In this document: positions 52,640 through 61,929 of the stretch, one piece after another
Layout of the letters: every line of letters begins with the position of its first letter
Numbering within the stretch: position 1 is the stretch's first letter
Assembly: GCA_964548275.1 (NCBI GenBank)
Contig: CAZJQI010000001.1
Location: forward strand, 1 to 64,000
DNA: 64,000 nucleotides
DNA from: JAUVUV01 sp964548275
Lineage (GTDB): Bacteria > Gemmatimonadota > Glassbacteria > GWA2-58-10
Direction: 5' to 3'
Position numbers and translations under genes: made by a program
The notes under the pieces: model-generated
Database searches by the model: none
Seen by the model: the letters and a program-made list of their open reading frames with translations, nothing else
Told to the model about the DNA's origin: nothing

Positions 52640-53605
52640 TTATTCCTTCCCCAGCCACTCGCCGCCCTTGTCGATATTCTCCCGGGTAAACACGCGGGAG
52701 GCCAGTGTTATTTCTTTGGGCGCCTGGTTACCGTTAAGGATGGCGATTGCGGTTTCGATGGCTTCTTTTCCGCCTGTGGGGTATTCGAAACTCGCCTCCA
52801 GGATTCCCTGGCGCACGTAAACCTGGCCCTCGTGCGGGAGACCGTCAATGCCAACAAAAACAATGTCCTTCTCCCGTCCGGCGGCTTTGGCAGCCAGCCA
52901 GGCGCCGTGGGCGCCGGGATCGTTGTGCGCATATACCAGGTCTATCTGGTCGAATCGGGCCAGCGCGGATTCCATCTCCTGGCGCGCATTGGGTTCGAGC
53001 CATTTCATGTCCGCCTCGAAAATCACCTCCAGCTTTGATCCCCTTATCCCCTCCCGGAATCCCGAATGCCGGTCCTGACCCGGCGTGGAGGTCATCAGGC
53101 CCTTGAGCTCCACCACCCTGTCTTTGCCGCCGAGCCGTTGGACAATCCAGCCTCCGGCGGCCCTGCCGATCTTCTTGTTGTCCGCACCGATAAAGCAGGT
53201 GTAGTCCTCACCGAGCACCCGGCGGTCGAGCACAATCACCGGAATCCCCTTGCGAAAAGCCTCCCTGACCGGCGGTGTGAGCGGCGCCGCTTCCTTGGGC
53301 GAAATAATCAGCAGGTCGACTTCGCTGCTGATAAACTCCTCCACGTGTGAGCGCTGGCGGAGATTATCGTTCTGGGCGTCTTTGAAAATAACCTCGATCT
53401 CGGGATACTGCTCGGCGGCTTGCTTGATATCCGCGTTCATCTGCACACGCCAGGGTTCGCCCAGGTTGCACTGGCTCATCCCGATAACCCATTTTGCTCC
53501 CTCTGCATTTTCCCTACTCTGATCTGTTTTCTTTTTCGAGCAGGAAAAGAAAACAGGGGCGAGCAGAACCAGCATTGCAACTGCAAAAAGTTTTTCTTTG
53601 CTCAT
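52640..53605 (-). CDS. Sugar ABC transporter substrate-binding lipoprotein
   Basis: 321 residues of the periplasmic-binding-protein-like type I family used for ribose, galactose and galactofuranose. A lipoprotein signal ends at C22 (FFSC). Domain marks: IGMSQCNLGEPWRVQMNADI, FISSEVDLLIISPKEAAPLT, IPVIVLDRRVLGED, GADNKKIGRAAG, VYAHNDPGAHGAW and GIDGLPHEGQ. The wording of the first segments is closest to the YtfQ-like furanose-binding group, an inference from memory. It follows the permease gene by 28 bases in the order ATPase, permease, binding protein. Confidence 0.92.
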   Translation of the reverse strand: MSKEKLFAVAMLVLLAPVFFSCSKKKTDQSRENAEGAKWVIGMSQCNLGEPWRVQMNADIKQAAEQYPEIEVIFKDAQNDNLRQRSHVEEFISSEVDLLIISPKEAAPLTPPVREAFRKGIPVIVLDRRVLGEDYTCFIGADNKKIGRAAGGWIVQRLGGKDRVVELKGLMTSTPGQDRHSGFREGIRGSKLEVIFEADMKWLEPNARQEMESALARFDQIDLVYAHNDPGAHGAWLAAKAAGREKDIVFVGIDGLPHEGQVYVRQGILEASFEYPTGGKEAIETAIAILNGNQAPKEITLASRVFTRENIDKGGEWLGKE

Positions 53606-53633
53606 GATCTGGATATTCCCACCGGGTTGCGCC

Positions 53634-54647
53634 TCAAGTGCGACGTTTCTGAAACAGAACGGCGAGGATAATAATCACTCCTGTCAACATCAGGCGGCTT
53701 TCCTCGCCAACAGCGTTGATACTGAGCACTTTTTCGAGGTAGCCGATAATCACTGTGCCGAGAAAGGTGAGCCAGATTCCGCCTCTTCCCCCTCGAAGGC
53801 TTGTGCCGCCGATCACCACGATCGCGATAGCGCTTAATTCGTAGGCTATGCCGGCCTCGGGGTCTCCCTGAAATTCCTGGGCCGCCTGGCAGATCCCGGC
53901 CAGGGCGCAGAAAAGTCCGCACATGCCGTATGCGAAAACCTTAACCGCGGCTACCGGCACGCCGGACAGCCTGGAGGCCTCCTCGTTGCCTCCGATTGCA
54001 TAGAGGTAGCGGCCCCAGCGCAGTTTGGCGAGAATGATAAAGGAGACAATCACGCAAAGGATAAAAAGAAGTGTCACTACTGTGAGATTGCCGCCCAGGG
54101 TCGTGGAATTGATAAAATCGAAAACAGGTGGGACCTCCACGTACTGGTAGCTGCCGTCGGCCTGCTGGACTGCAGTGGATATTTTCTGGCCGCCTGAGAC
54201 GAATTTCGCCATCCCGCGGGCAAACACCATCATTGCCAGGGTGGCGATAAAAGGCTGGATTGTAAAGCGGGCGATCAGTGCGCCGGAAACCACCCCGCAG
54301 GCTGCTCCCACTGCGAATGTGGCCGGGATGGCTAACCAGGGCGACCAGCCCCAGGGGATGCTCAACAGGGAAAAAAGAACCGCTGTAAAGCCAAGAATGC
54401 TCCCCACCGAGAGGTCGATACCAGAGGTGATAATCACCAGGGTCATGCCGCAGGCAAGGATTCCGTAAACAGAGACCTGGCGAAGCATGTCGCGGTGGGT
54501 GCCCCACTTGAAAAAGGCTCCGTCAGCATTGAAAATCATCCCCAGAAGGAAAATCACTGCCAGGGAGGCCAGCGCTCGGGCGCCAGGTGAACGGAAAAAG
54601 GCTGAGATTCTGCCGGTGACTGTATCGGTACCGATCGAATCTGTCAT
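53634..54647 (-). CDS. Sugar ABC transporter permease (RbsC family)
   Basis: 337 residues with 8-10 membrane segments. The branched-chain/ribose-type permease signature is clear: ILACGMTLVIITSGIDLSVG and GSILGFTAVLFSLL near the N-terminus, and EASRLSGVPVAAVKVFAYG with AIVVIGGTSLRGGRGGIWLT near the C-terminus. It forms the membrane channel of the importer; one gene suggests a homodimer. Starts 12 bases after the ATPase gene. Confidence 0.94.
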   Translation of the reverse strand: MTDSIGTDTVTGRISAFFRSPGARALASLAVIFLLGMIFNADGAFFKWGTHRDMLRQVSVYGILACGMTLVIITSGIDLSVGSILGFTAVLFSLLSIPWGWSPWLAIPATFAVGAACGVVSGALIARFTIQPFIATLAMMVFARGMAKFVSGGQKISTAVQQADGSYQYVEVPPVFDFINSTTLGGNLTVVTLLFILCVIVSFIILAKLRWGRYLYAIGGNEEASRLSGVPVAAVKVFAYGMCGLFCALAGICQAAQEFQGDPEAGIAYELSAIAIVVIGGTSLRGGRGGIWLTFLGTVIIGYLEKVLSINAVGEESRLMLTGVIIILAVLFQKRRT

Positions 54648-54659
54648 TCGAGCCTCTCT

Positions 54660-56210
54660 TTAGTCGCCCATTGCCGCTTTAAGAATTTTTTCCTGGGTGG
54701 CATCCTCGCGGGTAAATTCCGCAGTCACCCGGCCCCTGTACATCACGAGAATCCGGTCGGCCATGGCGAGCAGTTCCGGCATTTCGGAGGTGATTAGCAG
54801 GATAGCGCAGCCCTGCTCTGTCCAGTGGTTCATCAGCTCGTATATCTCGTGCTTCACCCCGACATCCACCCCGCGTGTGGGTTCATCCAGGAACAGCACC
54901 CTGGGGCCGGTCTCAAGCCACTTGGCAAGAATAACTTTCTGCTGGTTGCCGCCTGAAAGCGTGCTCACTTCCTGGTCGAGAGAGGCGGCTTTCAGCCGGA
55001 GAGAATCCGCCCTGGCACGGCTGGAGAGCACCTCAGCCGCCGGATTCAACCAGCCGACTGGGGAAAATCTTTCCAGAGCCGCCAGGGTAATATTATGGGT
55101 AACGCTCATCTCGGGAACGTAACCGTTGGCCTTGCGGTCGTTGGTCAGAAGTGCCAGACCTTTTCGAATGGAGTCTCCCGGCGAGCGGATGGCGAAAGGT
55201 TCGCCTTCCAGGGTGATTTCACCATGCGCCAGGCTGACGGAGGCACCGAAAAGCCCGTGCAGAAGCTCGCTGTTTCCCGATCCCTGCAAACCAGCCAGAC
55301 CCACTATCTCTCCCTCATGTACTTTGAAAGAAACCTTCCCGATAACAAACCGCGAGGGGTCGTTCTTGTCCAGAAGGAAGAAACTTTTCACTTCCAGCAA
55401 TTCCGGGCCTGCCCTGGTTGAGCGTTGGGGGAACTGCTGGCTGATCTCGCGGCCCACCATCCAGCGGATAAGCTGATCCTGGGAAAGTTCAGAGGCCTGG
55501 GCTGTGCCCACCCAGCGGCCGTCCCGCAACACGGTGATCCTGTCCGCGATACGGTAGATTTCCTCCATCTTGTGCGAGATGTAGATTATTCCGCAGCCGC
55601 GTGCTTTAAGCACCCCGATAATCGAGAACAGTTTTTCCACTTCCGGCTCGGTGAGTGTGCTTGTCGGCTCGTCCATCACGATCACCTGGGAGTCGTAGGA
55701 AAGCGCCTTGGCGATCTCGACCATCTGCTGAACCGAAACCGGGAACTGCTCTACGGGTTGGGAAATATCGATCTGGAGGCCGAGTTCAGCCAGAAGCCTG
55801 CGGGCCTGTTCCTTTTGGCCTGCGGTATTCAGCCAGCCTGCTGTGTGGGTTGCCTCCCGGCCGAGAAAGATATTTTCCGCCACGCTCAGGTTTCCGACCA
55901 GCGATATTTCCTGGTAAATCACTGAAATCCCGTGCCGGTGAGCCTCCTGAGGGGATTTGAAACGCACGGGCTTACCATCCAGCCGGATATCGCCTTCGTA
56001 ATCGTCGTAAACTCCGGCCAGAATCTTGATCAGAGTGCTTTTGCCCGCACCATTTTCTCCGGCCAGGATATGCACCTCTCCAGCATTCAGATCGAAGCGA
56101 ACATCTGTCAGCACCCGCACCCCGGAAAAACTCTTGCCGATCCCCTCCATGCGCAGCAGGTTCGCACCCGTTCCTCCGCCATCAGGCTTTTTAGCAATAT
56201 TTTCCGCCAT
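54660..56210 (-). CDS. Sugar ABC transporter ATP-binding protein (RbsA/MglA type)
   Basis: 516 residues with two fused nucleotide-binding domains. In the first: Walker A GENGAGKST, Q-loop, a VQQMVEIAKALS signature in degenerate form, Walker B VIVMDEPTSTLTEPE. In the second: the usual degenerate Walker A (GLQGSGNSE), signature LSGGNQQKVILAKWL and Walker B VLFLDEPTRGVDVG. This is the standard asymmetric pattern of ribose/galactose/xylose importers. First gene of the minus-strand operon leading to the glycosidase-like genes. Confidence 0.95.
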   Translation of the reverse strand: MAENIAKKPDGGGTGANLLRMEGIGKSFSGVRVLTDVRFDLNAGEVHILAGENGAGKSTLIKILAGVYDDYEGDIRLDGKPVRFKSPQEAHRHGISVIYQEISLVGNLSVAENIFLGREATHTAGWLNTAGQKEQARRLLAELGLQIDISQPVEQFPVSVQQMVEIAKALSYDSQVIVMDEPTSTLTEPEVEKLFSIIGVLKARGCGIIYISHKMEEIYRIADRITVLRDGRWVGTAQASELSQDQLIRWMVGREISQQFPQRSTRAGPELLEVKSFFLLDKNDPSRFVIGKVSFKVHEGEIVGLAGLQGSGNSELLHGLFGASVSLAHGEITLEGEPFAIRSPGDSIRKGLALLTNDRKANGYVPEMSVTHNITLAALERFSPVGWLNPAAEVLSSRARADSLRLKAASLDQEVSTLSGGNQQKVILAKWLETGPRVLFLDEPTRGVDVGVKHEIYELMNHWTEQGCAILLITSEMPELLAMADRILVMYRGRVTAEFTREDATQEKILKAAMGD

Positions 56211-56525
56211 TTAACCGGTCTGCATGGTTCTCTGTGCAAGAAATTTTATCTAAAATAAGGGGCATCCATTCGTGGAGCAACCTTATCCTTTTTTAGTATT
56301 GATGCGATTTAAGTTTTCATAGATCTGTCAAGCAACTGGGCGCGAGTTCAAGTCTCCTCGGGCCCGCCATTTTTATAAACGTTTAATTGAATAGGGAGTG
56401 AATCGTGGTGAAGCCTCTTCTAATTGACATAATCTCCGCAAACTTCTATTATCGTTTAGACGTAGCGCACCCAGACCTGCAGTACAGCATACCGACAACG
56501 GCCGGGAGACTCGGGGTTGTGCCTG
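56211..56525. other. Spacer with tRNA-like fragment
   Basis: Between the ABC ATPase gene and the Tat-exported protein. Only the tRNA-3'-like fragment at 56339-56369 is recognisable. Confidence 0.5.
56339..56369 (+). other. tRNA 3'-end-like fragment (copy 1)
   Basis: GAGTTCAAGTCTC looks like a T-arm, followed by CCTCGGGCCCGCCA, a 3' acceptor strand with discriminator G and encoded CCA. No D-arm or anticodon arm precedes it. Such fragments are left where elements integrate in tRNA genes. The sequence after it (ATTTTTATAAACGTTTAA) resembles the one after the copy at 57788. Confidence 0.5.
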
Positions 56526-57467
56526 TCAGGGGGATACTACGCCGTGACGAGTCGCCCAGTAGGCGTTCTCCTTAACCTCGTCTTTGATGCGCGGGAACAT
56601 GCCCACGATGACGAAGTCGGTTTGCTTGATGCTATCGAACGCGAGTTTAAATGCTGCTTCTGGGCTGCGCACCCGACCGGCCGCCATGATTTTGAACGCG
56701 AAGCAGGGCTTTTTGGTCTGCCGAAAGACTTTGTACATGCGCGGCGGATCGTCCTGCAGGTACACTTCGGAGGGCATTTCCGGCAGTTCACCCCCCAGCA
56801 GCTTGCGCAGTTCCTCGGCCGTGCGCCTTCGGTTGTAAACACAGCCAGCGTAGCAATCGACATCCCAGCCCTGTTCCTCTACCATGGCGAGTACTTCGGG
56901 GATGTGACTCCCGACTCCAACCATTGTCACACCCAGGTCCCGCAACTTCTTGCAATAATCGCGGATAGTGTCCATCCGGCCGGCCCGAAATGCATTGTCG
57001 GTGCGCTCCCCTTGGACAAACACTGACATCGGCTTGACGGCGTTGACCAATTCCGCCGGATCGTCTGTAGTACCCTGGCAGATCAAGTGCATTCGGCCAT
57101 CCTCGGCTTGATACCGCTCCCAATCGGCCTGGGCGCGGTCCGAGTGAACATAATTAAAGGCGTTGATGCCATACTTCTCGCACTGCTGCAGGACTTCAAG
57201 TACCTTCGCCGCTGTATACCATTCCCTCATCACATTACTCAGAATCTGGTTGTAATGAGCGTAGCCATAGAACGGGTTGGTGCCCAGGACCAACCGGCTG
57301 ATCTCGACCTTGCCGAATTTCACTTTCGGCACTTTGATTTCCGAATCCGGCACCGAGGCAGCCGGGCTCTGTCTTCCCGGTCCTTGCGCCGCTAACGAGG
57401 ATGTGACACTGGCAAGTCCTGCCGTTAGAGCAGCGGACTGCAGAAACGTCCTTCGTGTGTATAACAT
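56526..57467 (-). CDS. Tat-exported aldo/keto-reductase-like protein
   Basis: 313 residues with a twin-arginine signal (TRRTFLQSAALTAG, residues 4-17). The body starts in aldo/keto-reductase fashion (KVKFGKVEISRLVLGTNPFYGY) and continues as a barrel-like protein (EKYGINAFNYVHSD, DLGVTMVGVGSHIPE, KKPCFAFKIMAAGRV, TDFVIVGMFPR). The catalytic Tyr/Lys set of true reductases is not evident, so it may be a related exported barrel protein of another role. Start behind AAAGGAGAGGAG. It lies between two tRNA-3'-like fragments. Confidence 0.65.
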   Translation of the reverse strand: MLYTRRTFLQSAALTAGLASVTSSLAAQGPGRQSPAASVPDSEIKVPKVKFGKVEISRLVLGTNPFYGYAHYNQILSNVMREWYTAAKVLEVLQQCEKYGINAFNYVHSDRAQADWERYQAEDGRMHLICQGTTDDPAELVNAVKPMSVFVQGERTDNAFRAGRMDTIRDYCKKLRDLGVTMVGVGSHIPEVLAMVEEQGWDVDCYAGCVYNRRRTAEELRKLLGGELPEMPSEVYLQDDPPRMYKVFRQTKKPCFAFKIMAAGRVRSPEAAFKLAFDSIKQTDFVIVGMFPRIKDEVKENAYWATRHGVVSP

Positions 57468-57655
57468 TGGGTGATACTCCTCTCCTTTGCATAAAGTGAC
57501 TTCAGCCCAGGCTGTATGTCGTCAGAGCATGTTGGACAGTTGGTATTAATAATTAAGAGACACTTCTCATTAAATGCAACTGATATTTTTGTTCTCCTAT
57601 TCCGAAGTTAAAAGCTTTCCTCGCTTTCAAAGTTTTCCGTTTGAATGACTTGCCC

Positions 57656-57849
57656 TGACCTGCCCCCCGAAAACGAGTCCAGTGGCTTCCAGATTACATC
57701 AAGCTGCTAAAACTCCATCTATTTGCCCGCATATTTCCTGCACTAAATTTCCGCAACAAGTTTCAAAATAGTCCGGTCGGCCCCGCCATTTCTTGAAACG
57801 TTTAAAGGAATAAAGTCTGGTTTGGGGTACAGATACTGGGGGCAGGTCA
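57656..57849. mobile_element. 194-bp element with perfect 12-bp terminal inverted repeats
   Basis: TGACCTGCCCCC (57656-57667) and its exact complement GGGGGCAGGTCA (57838-57849) bound the segment. These ends resemble those of IS3-family insertion sequences (from memory). There is no transposase gene, so it is a MITE or a deletion remnant. The left part followed by AAAACGAGTC recurs, degraded, near 60418-60445. Confidence 0.75.
57709..57789 (+). repeat. 81-bp direct repeat with tRNA-3'-like end, left copy
   Basis: Identical to 60484-60564 except for three bases. Ends GTCGGCCCCGCCAT, like the 3' end of a tRNA with CCA. Together the pair flank the fapA-type gene. Confidence 0.9.
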
Positions 57850-58183
57850 ACAGCGGCCGAGGTGGCTATCAGCAGGAAGATATTTAAAGAAATCGTGTTT
57901 CGAATTGACCGATTGCGATGTTTTATGATAAAATACTATACGAGCATAGAATGAACTGTGGGAGAAATGTCTCTTTTTTCCCCGTGTTGAGCAATAGAAC
58001 CCTTAATACTTCTGAGTAAACCGAAAGATTACAGCGAAAGACGATAAAGAGTCTTACAATTCAAGCCAGTAATGACGATGCCTGAATCCAAAATAAATAA
58101 AGCAGACTAAAATTATACTTTTCAACTTTGATATGGGGAGTATTCGCTTGATATTCTTTATTATGTAGCTGCGAGAATCTAAA

Positions 58184-60145
58184 ATGAATGAAGATAATCG
58201 ATTTACATCTGACATGAATGAAGAAGATACTGACAAAGAAAAGCAGACAGCAGGTGAAGAACATCAAAAAAAAGATGTCGATGTGGTGATCGAAGTGTCA
58301 GAGGATAAATTTGAAGCGTATCTTACGTTGGTCCCATTGACAGATTCACCCGAGTTTTCTACAGATGAGCTCATAGATGCACTTTCTGGCGAGGGAGTAA
58401 TAGTCGGAATTCAGGATGCAGTTATTGCCCTGCTGAAAAAAGAGCCGCAATACAATAAAAAACTTTTAATTGCTTCAGGAACCAAACCGAAAAAAGGAAA
58501 ACGCGGTAAGATAAATTATTTCTTCATAAGTAGTGAAGCAGTAAAAGTAAAGAAGGGTGAAAAAATCGGTGAAATTGTCACCCCTGAAGATGGAGTTGAT
58601 GGGATCACTGTTTTTGCAGAAGAAGTACCCGTCCCGGAAGCGAAAAAAGCTAAAATCCCAAAACTCACCAATGTTGAATTCTCCCCCGATAATGATGATC
58701 TTCTGATAGCTGGTATCGACGGATACCTTTTTATCGATATATTCTCTATTAAGATTGCACCTTTTTTTAAGTTGGAGGAATTAGCTGATGAGTATGAGGC
58801 ATATATAGAGGTTAAAATACCTCTACATGAAGACGACTATAACGGTGAAGATCTAAAGCGGTTTCTGAAAGATTGCGAGATTGTTTATGGAATTCTCGAG
58901 GAAGAAGTAGAAAATATCTTTCAACAAGAGAAATACGAACAACCGATTTTGATCGCCCGGGGCAGAAAAGTGGTGCATGATCAAGATGGCGAAATAAAGT
59001 ACTTTTTTTCTTCAGAAGTAAAACCGAGAATAGACGAGGAAGGAAATGTAGATTATAAAGAAATAGATTTGATTAAGAATGTGAAAAAAGGGGATAAATT
59101 AGCGGAAATCCTCCCGCCTGTAAAGGGCGAAGAGGGATGCACAATCTTCGGCAAAAAAATCCCCCCTGGAGAAGGCGTAATCCCTCCTCTTCCAACCGGG
59201 CAAAACGTTCAACCCGACCCCAAAAACCCCGATGTCCTTTTAGCGGAAATCGATGGCTGCGTCAGGTTAAAAGGAAGTCAAGTAGTAGTTTTACCTGTTT
59301 TTATTGTTAAGGAGGACGTTGATTTTTCGACTGGAAATATTTACTTTATAGGCTCGGTAATCGTCAATGGAGACGTGAAAAGCGGGTTCAAAATAAAAGC
59401 GAAAAATGATGTACAAGTAAACGGAGTTGTCGAAGATGCCTTTATTAAATCCGGTGGAAGTGTGCTGCTTAAAAAGGGCTTTATCGGAAGGGGCAAAGGT
59501 AAAATCATCGCTAAGGAAGAAGTCAGAGCATTATTTTGCGAAAATGAGAATATTGTCTGCGAAGGGGATATTTATATTAGTGACTACGTGATGAACAGTA
59601 ATATTCAAACCGGCGGCAATTTAGTCGTCAAAGATAAAACCGGGCTCATCGTTGGTGGTGAAATTTATGCTGTCAAGGGTATCGAAGCTAAAGTTATCGG
59701 GAATCAAAATCATGCCCCAACTAATCTATTTGTTGGTGTTTATGAAACAATTAAGAATGGAATACAGAAGCTAAAAAAAAATCTGGCAGAGTTGGAGGAA
59801 GAGATAACAAAGATTGATCATACTCTCCATAAGTTTGCAAGGCTAAAACAGGTCAAAAAAGTGCTGCCCGAAGATCAGGAAATCAGTCTAGATAAATTGA
59901 GCGGATTAAAAACCAAGAAAGAAAAACATAGAAAGCGTTTAACGGATAAAATTAAGGAACTGGAGAGCAAAGTTAATGAATTGCAAAGTGCTGTGGTAAA
60001 AATTACCGGTACAGTGTATCCGAGGACGTCAATTACCATATATGATAAAAATGTTACCGTTAAGGAAGCAATGATATACGTCTATTTCAAATATATGTTT
60101 ACTGATGAGGAATTGGTGGCCGCTGATTTAGAAGAGATTTTATGA
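58184..60145 (+). CDS. FapA-family (DUF342) protein with duplicated N-terminal domain
   Basis: 653 residues. The FapA core is present: a right-handed beta-helix rich in Gly and Val (about 380-520, e.g. FIGSVIVNGDVKSGFKIKAK) followed by a coiled coil (about 525-605) and a short C-terminal piece. The N-terminal FapA domain appears twice: residues 43-150 (EAYLTLVPL, ELIDAL, LLIASGTKPKKGKRGKINYFF) and 204-330 (EAYIEVKIPL, DLKRFL, ILIARGRKVVHDQDGEIKYFF). FapA-type proteins occur with flagellar or polar-localisation systems, but their role is unsettled. The gene is notably AT-rich and is flanked by 81-bp direct repeats, which suggests acquisition as a unit. The start has only a weak Shine-Dalgarno. 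Confidence 0.82.
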   Translation: MNEDNRFTSDMNEEDTDKEKQTAGEEHQKKDVDVVIEVSEDKFEAYLTLVPLTDSPEFSTDELIDALSGEGVIVGIQDAVIALLKKEPQYNKKLLIASGTKPKKGKRGKINYFFISSEAVKVKKGEKIGEIVTPEDGVDGITVFAEEVPVPEAKKAKIPKLTNVEFSPDNDDLLIAGIDGYLFIDIFSIKIAPFFKLEELADEYEAYIEVKIPLHEDDYNGEDLKRFLKDCEIVYGILEEEVENIFQQEKYEQPILIARGRKVVHDQDGEIKYFFSSEVKPRIDEEGNVDYKEIDLIKNVKKGDKLAEILPPVKGEEGCTIFGKKIPPGEGVIPPLPTGQNVQPDPKNPDVLLAEIDGCVRLKGSQVVVLPVFIVKEDVDFSTGNIYFIGSVIVNGDVKSGFKIKAKNDVQVNGVVEDAFIKSGGSVLLKKGFIGRGKGKIIAKEEVRALFCENENIVCEGDIYISDYVMNSNIQTGGNLVVKDKTGLIVGGEIYAVKGIEAKVIGNQNHAPTNLFVGVYETIKNGIQKLKKNLAELEEEITKIDHTLHKFARLKQVKKVLPEDQEISLDKLSGLKTKKEKHRKRLTDKIKELESKVNELQSAVVKITGTVYPRTSITIYDKNVTVKEAMIYVYFKYMFTDEELVAADLEEIL

Positions 60146-60720
60146 ATTGAATAGTCTCCGATCACCTCTTCGTCTATCTGTTTCCTCAGGTCTGTTCATC
60201 TGCCATAGCCACGATTTAATCTGACAACTACCCTTTCTGAGCAAGAGTGTTTGATCAGCTTGCAACTGCCAGTTGATCTGTATTAATACCTGACATCTTT
60301 TCCTTTGCCAAGGGTAAATTATCCAAGAAGGTTTTCATTGATTTTCTTTGATGACGGCAGCAGAACATCCTTTTTCAACTGTTATTAAGACATCTCTTTC
60401 TTTTTACTGTTAAGCATTTTGCCCTGCTCCCGGAAAACGAGTCTAGATATTATTAGAGAAACTCAGCCTCTGTCTTGCACTCTAAAACCCCATCTATTTG
60501 CCCGCATATTTCCTGCACTAAATTTCCGCAACAAGTTTTAAAATAGTCCGGTCGGGCCCGCCATTAAATATCAAGGCTTGCTATAAAGGGCAGACTCTTT
60601 GTATTTTAATTAGTTTGGTATTCTTCACTTGTTTATTGGGTGTTGAAAGTATAACTAAACTTTACATTTTCCGCTGACGATGAACTCAACAAAGAAATTC
60701 GGAAAAATAGGAGTGAAATA
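60146..60720. other. Spacer with right copy of the direct repeat
   Basis: Holds a degraded copy of the element's left end (about 60418-60445) and the right 81-bp repeat (60484-60564). AGGAGTGAAATA at its end is the ribosome-binding site of the next gene. No other feature seen. Confidence 0.55.
60484..60564 (+). repeat. 81-bp direct repeat with tRNA-3'-like end, right copy
   Basis: Right-hand partner of 57709-57789 (three mismatches), ending GTCGGGCCCGCCAT. The distance between copies is 2775 bases. Confidence 0.9.
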
Positions 60721-61929
60721 ATGACAAATCGAAAAAAGAAAACAGGAATTCGTACTTTAGCGGTACATGCCGGTGAAAGACAGGATCCGTATACGGGAGC
60801 TTCGAGTCCAAACCTGGTAATGTCCACCACATTCAAAGCGAAGGCTGGTGATTCTTTCTCTGTGGAGGGTTTAGAAGAAGACGCTCCTTATTTTTATACA
60901 CGTTGGAAAAATCCGACGGTAGATCAACTTGAAAAGAAGCTTGCAGCCCTTGAAAACACTGGGTCCTGTATAGCCTTTGGCAGTGGTATGGCAGCGATAA
61001 TAGCATTGCTGCTTTATCAATTATCTCCGAAAGATCATTTAGTAATAAGCGATGTCGCCTATGCTGGCGCCGCTGAAATCACAAATGATCTAATCCCACG
61101 CATGGATATCGGGGTGACCAAAGTTAACATGTCCGACCTCGATGAACTTCGCACGGCAATAACTCCTCGAACGAGATTGATTTACACCGAAACCCCATGC
61201 AATCCTATTATCCGTCTTACAGATATTTCAGCTGTTGCCAGGATTGCCCATGAAGCTGGTGCAAAGCTGGCGGTTGATTCAACTTTCGCCACACCTGTCG
61301 CTACCCGGCCGATCGAACTCGGAGCCGATTACGTTATACATTCTTTAACCAAATATCTCTGCGGTCACGGAGATGCAGTAGGTGGGGCACTCCTGGGTCA
61401 GGCTAAAGAACTTGCAGAGCTTCGGAAAAAAGTCGCTATTCGTACAGGTGGCATTTTAAGTCCATTTAACGCCTGGCTCATAATGAGGGGCCTTTCTACT
61501 CTACCCCTTCGCATGGCGGCTCATGAGAGCGCTGCTCTGGTAGTGGCTTCTTTTCTCGAGCGGCACTCAAAAGTTTTGAAGGTGATTTATCCCGGGCTTC
61601 CGTCTCACCCACAGTATGAGCTTGCGAAGCGACAGATGAAAAATTTCTCCGGAATGATAACCTTTCAGGTGAAAAATGGTGCAAGGGCAGCAGAACGCTT
61701 TTCTAAAAAGCTGAAAATCATTCATTACGCCGTGTCTCTTGGACACCATAGGAGCCTTATTTTTTACCTGCCCACTGAAAGCCTACTCGATTCATCCTTT
61801 AAATTGAATGCTGTACAACTCACATCTTATCGCGAGTTTGCTGGCGAAGGGATTTTCAGGCTGTCAGTCGGTATCGAAGATCCAGAGGATTTGTGTAATG
61901 ATTTGGAACAGGCGCTGTTGGCTATATAG
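60721..61929 (+). CDS. Trans-sulfuration family PLP enzyme (cystathionine/methionine gamma-lyase type)
   Basis: 402 residues of the Cys/Met-metabolism PLP family. It shows TLAVHAGERQDPYTGASSPN, YTRWKNPTVDQLEKKLAALE, the cofactor-binding FGSGMAAI, DSTFATPVATRPIELGADYV and the PLP lysine in HSLTKYLCGHGDAVGG, and ends with RLSVGIEDPEDL. Members include cystathionine gamma-synthase, gamma-lyase and methionine gamma-lyase; the specific reaction cannot be decided, and no other sulfur genes are adjacent. The ATG follows AGGAGTGAAATA. Confidence 0.9.
   Translation: MTNRKKKTGIRTLAVHAGERQDPYTGASSPNLVMSTTFKAKAGDSFSVEGLEEDAPYFYTRWKNPTVDQLEKKLAALENTGSCIAFGSGMAAIIALLLYQLSPKDHLVISDVAYAGAAEITNDLIPRMDIGVTKVNMSDLDELRTAITPRTRLIYTETPCNPIIRLTDISAVARIAHEAGAKLAVDSTFATPVATRPIELGADYVIHSLTKYLCGHGDAVGGALLGQAKELAELRKKVAIRTGGILSPFNAWLIMRGLSTLPLRMAAHESAALVVASFLERHSKVLKVIYPGLPSHPQYELAKRQMKNFSGMITFQVKNGARAAERFSKKLKIIHYAVSLGHHRSLIFYLPTESLLDSSFKLNAVQLTSYREFAGEGIFRLSVGIEDPEDLCNDLEQALLAI

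Larger units (their letters stand above)
57468..58183. other. Repeat-rich spacer before fapA
   Basis: Contains the 194-bp terminal-inverted-repeat element (57656-57849), inside it the left 81-bp direct repeat and tRNA-like end (57709-57789). The remaining AT-rich sequence before fapA shows no gene. Confidence 0.6.
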
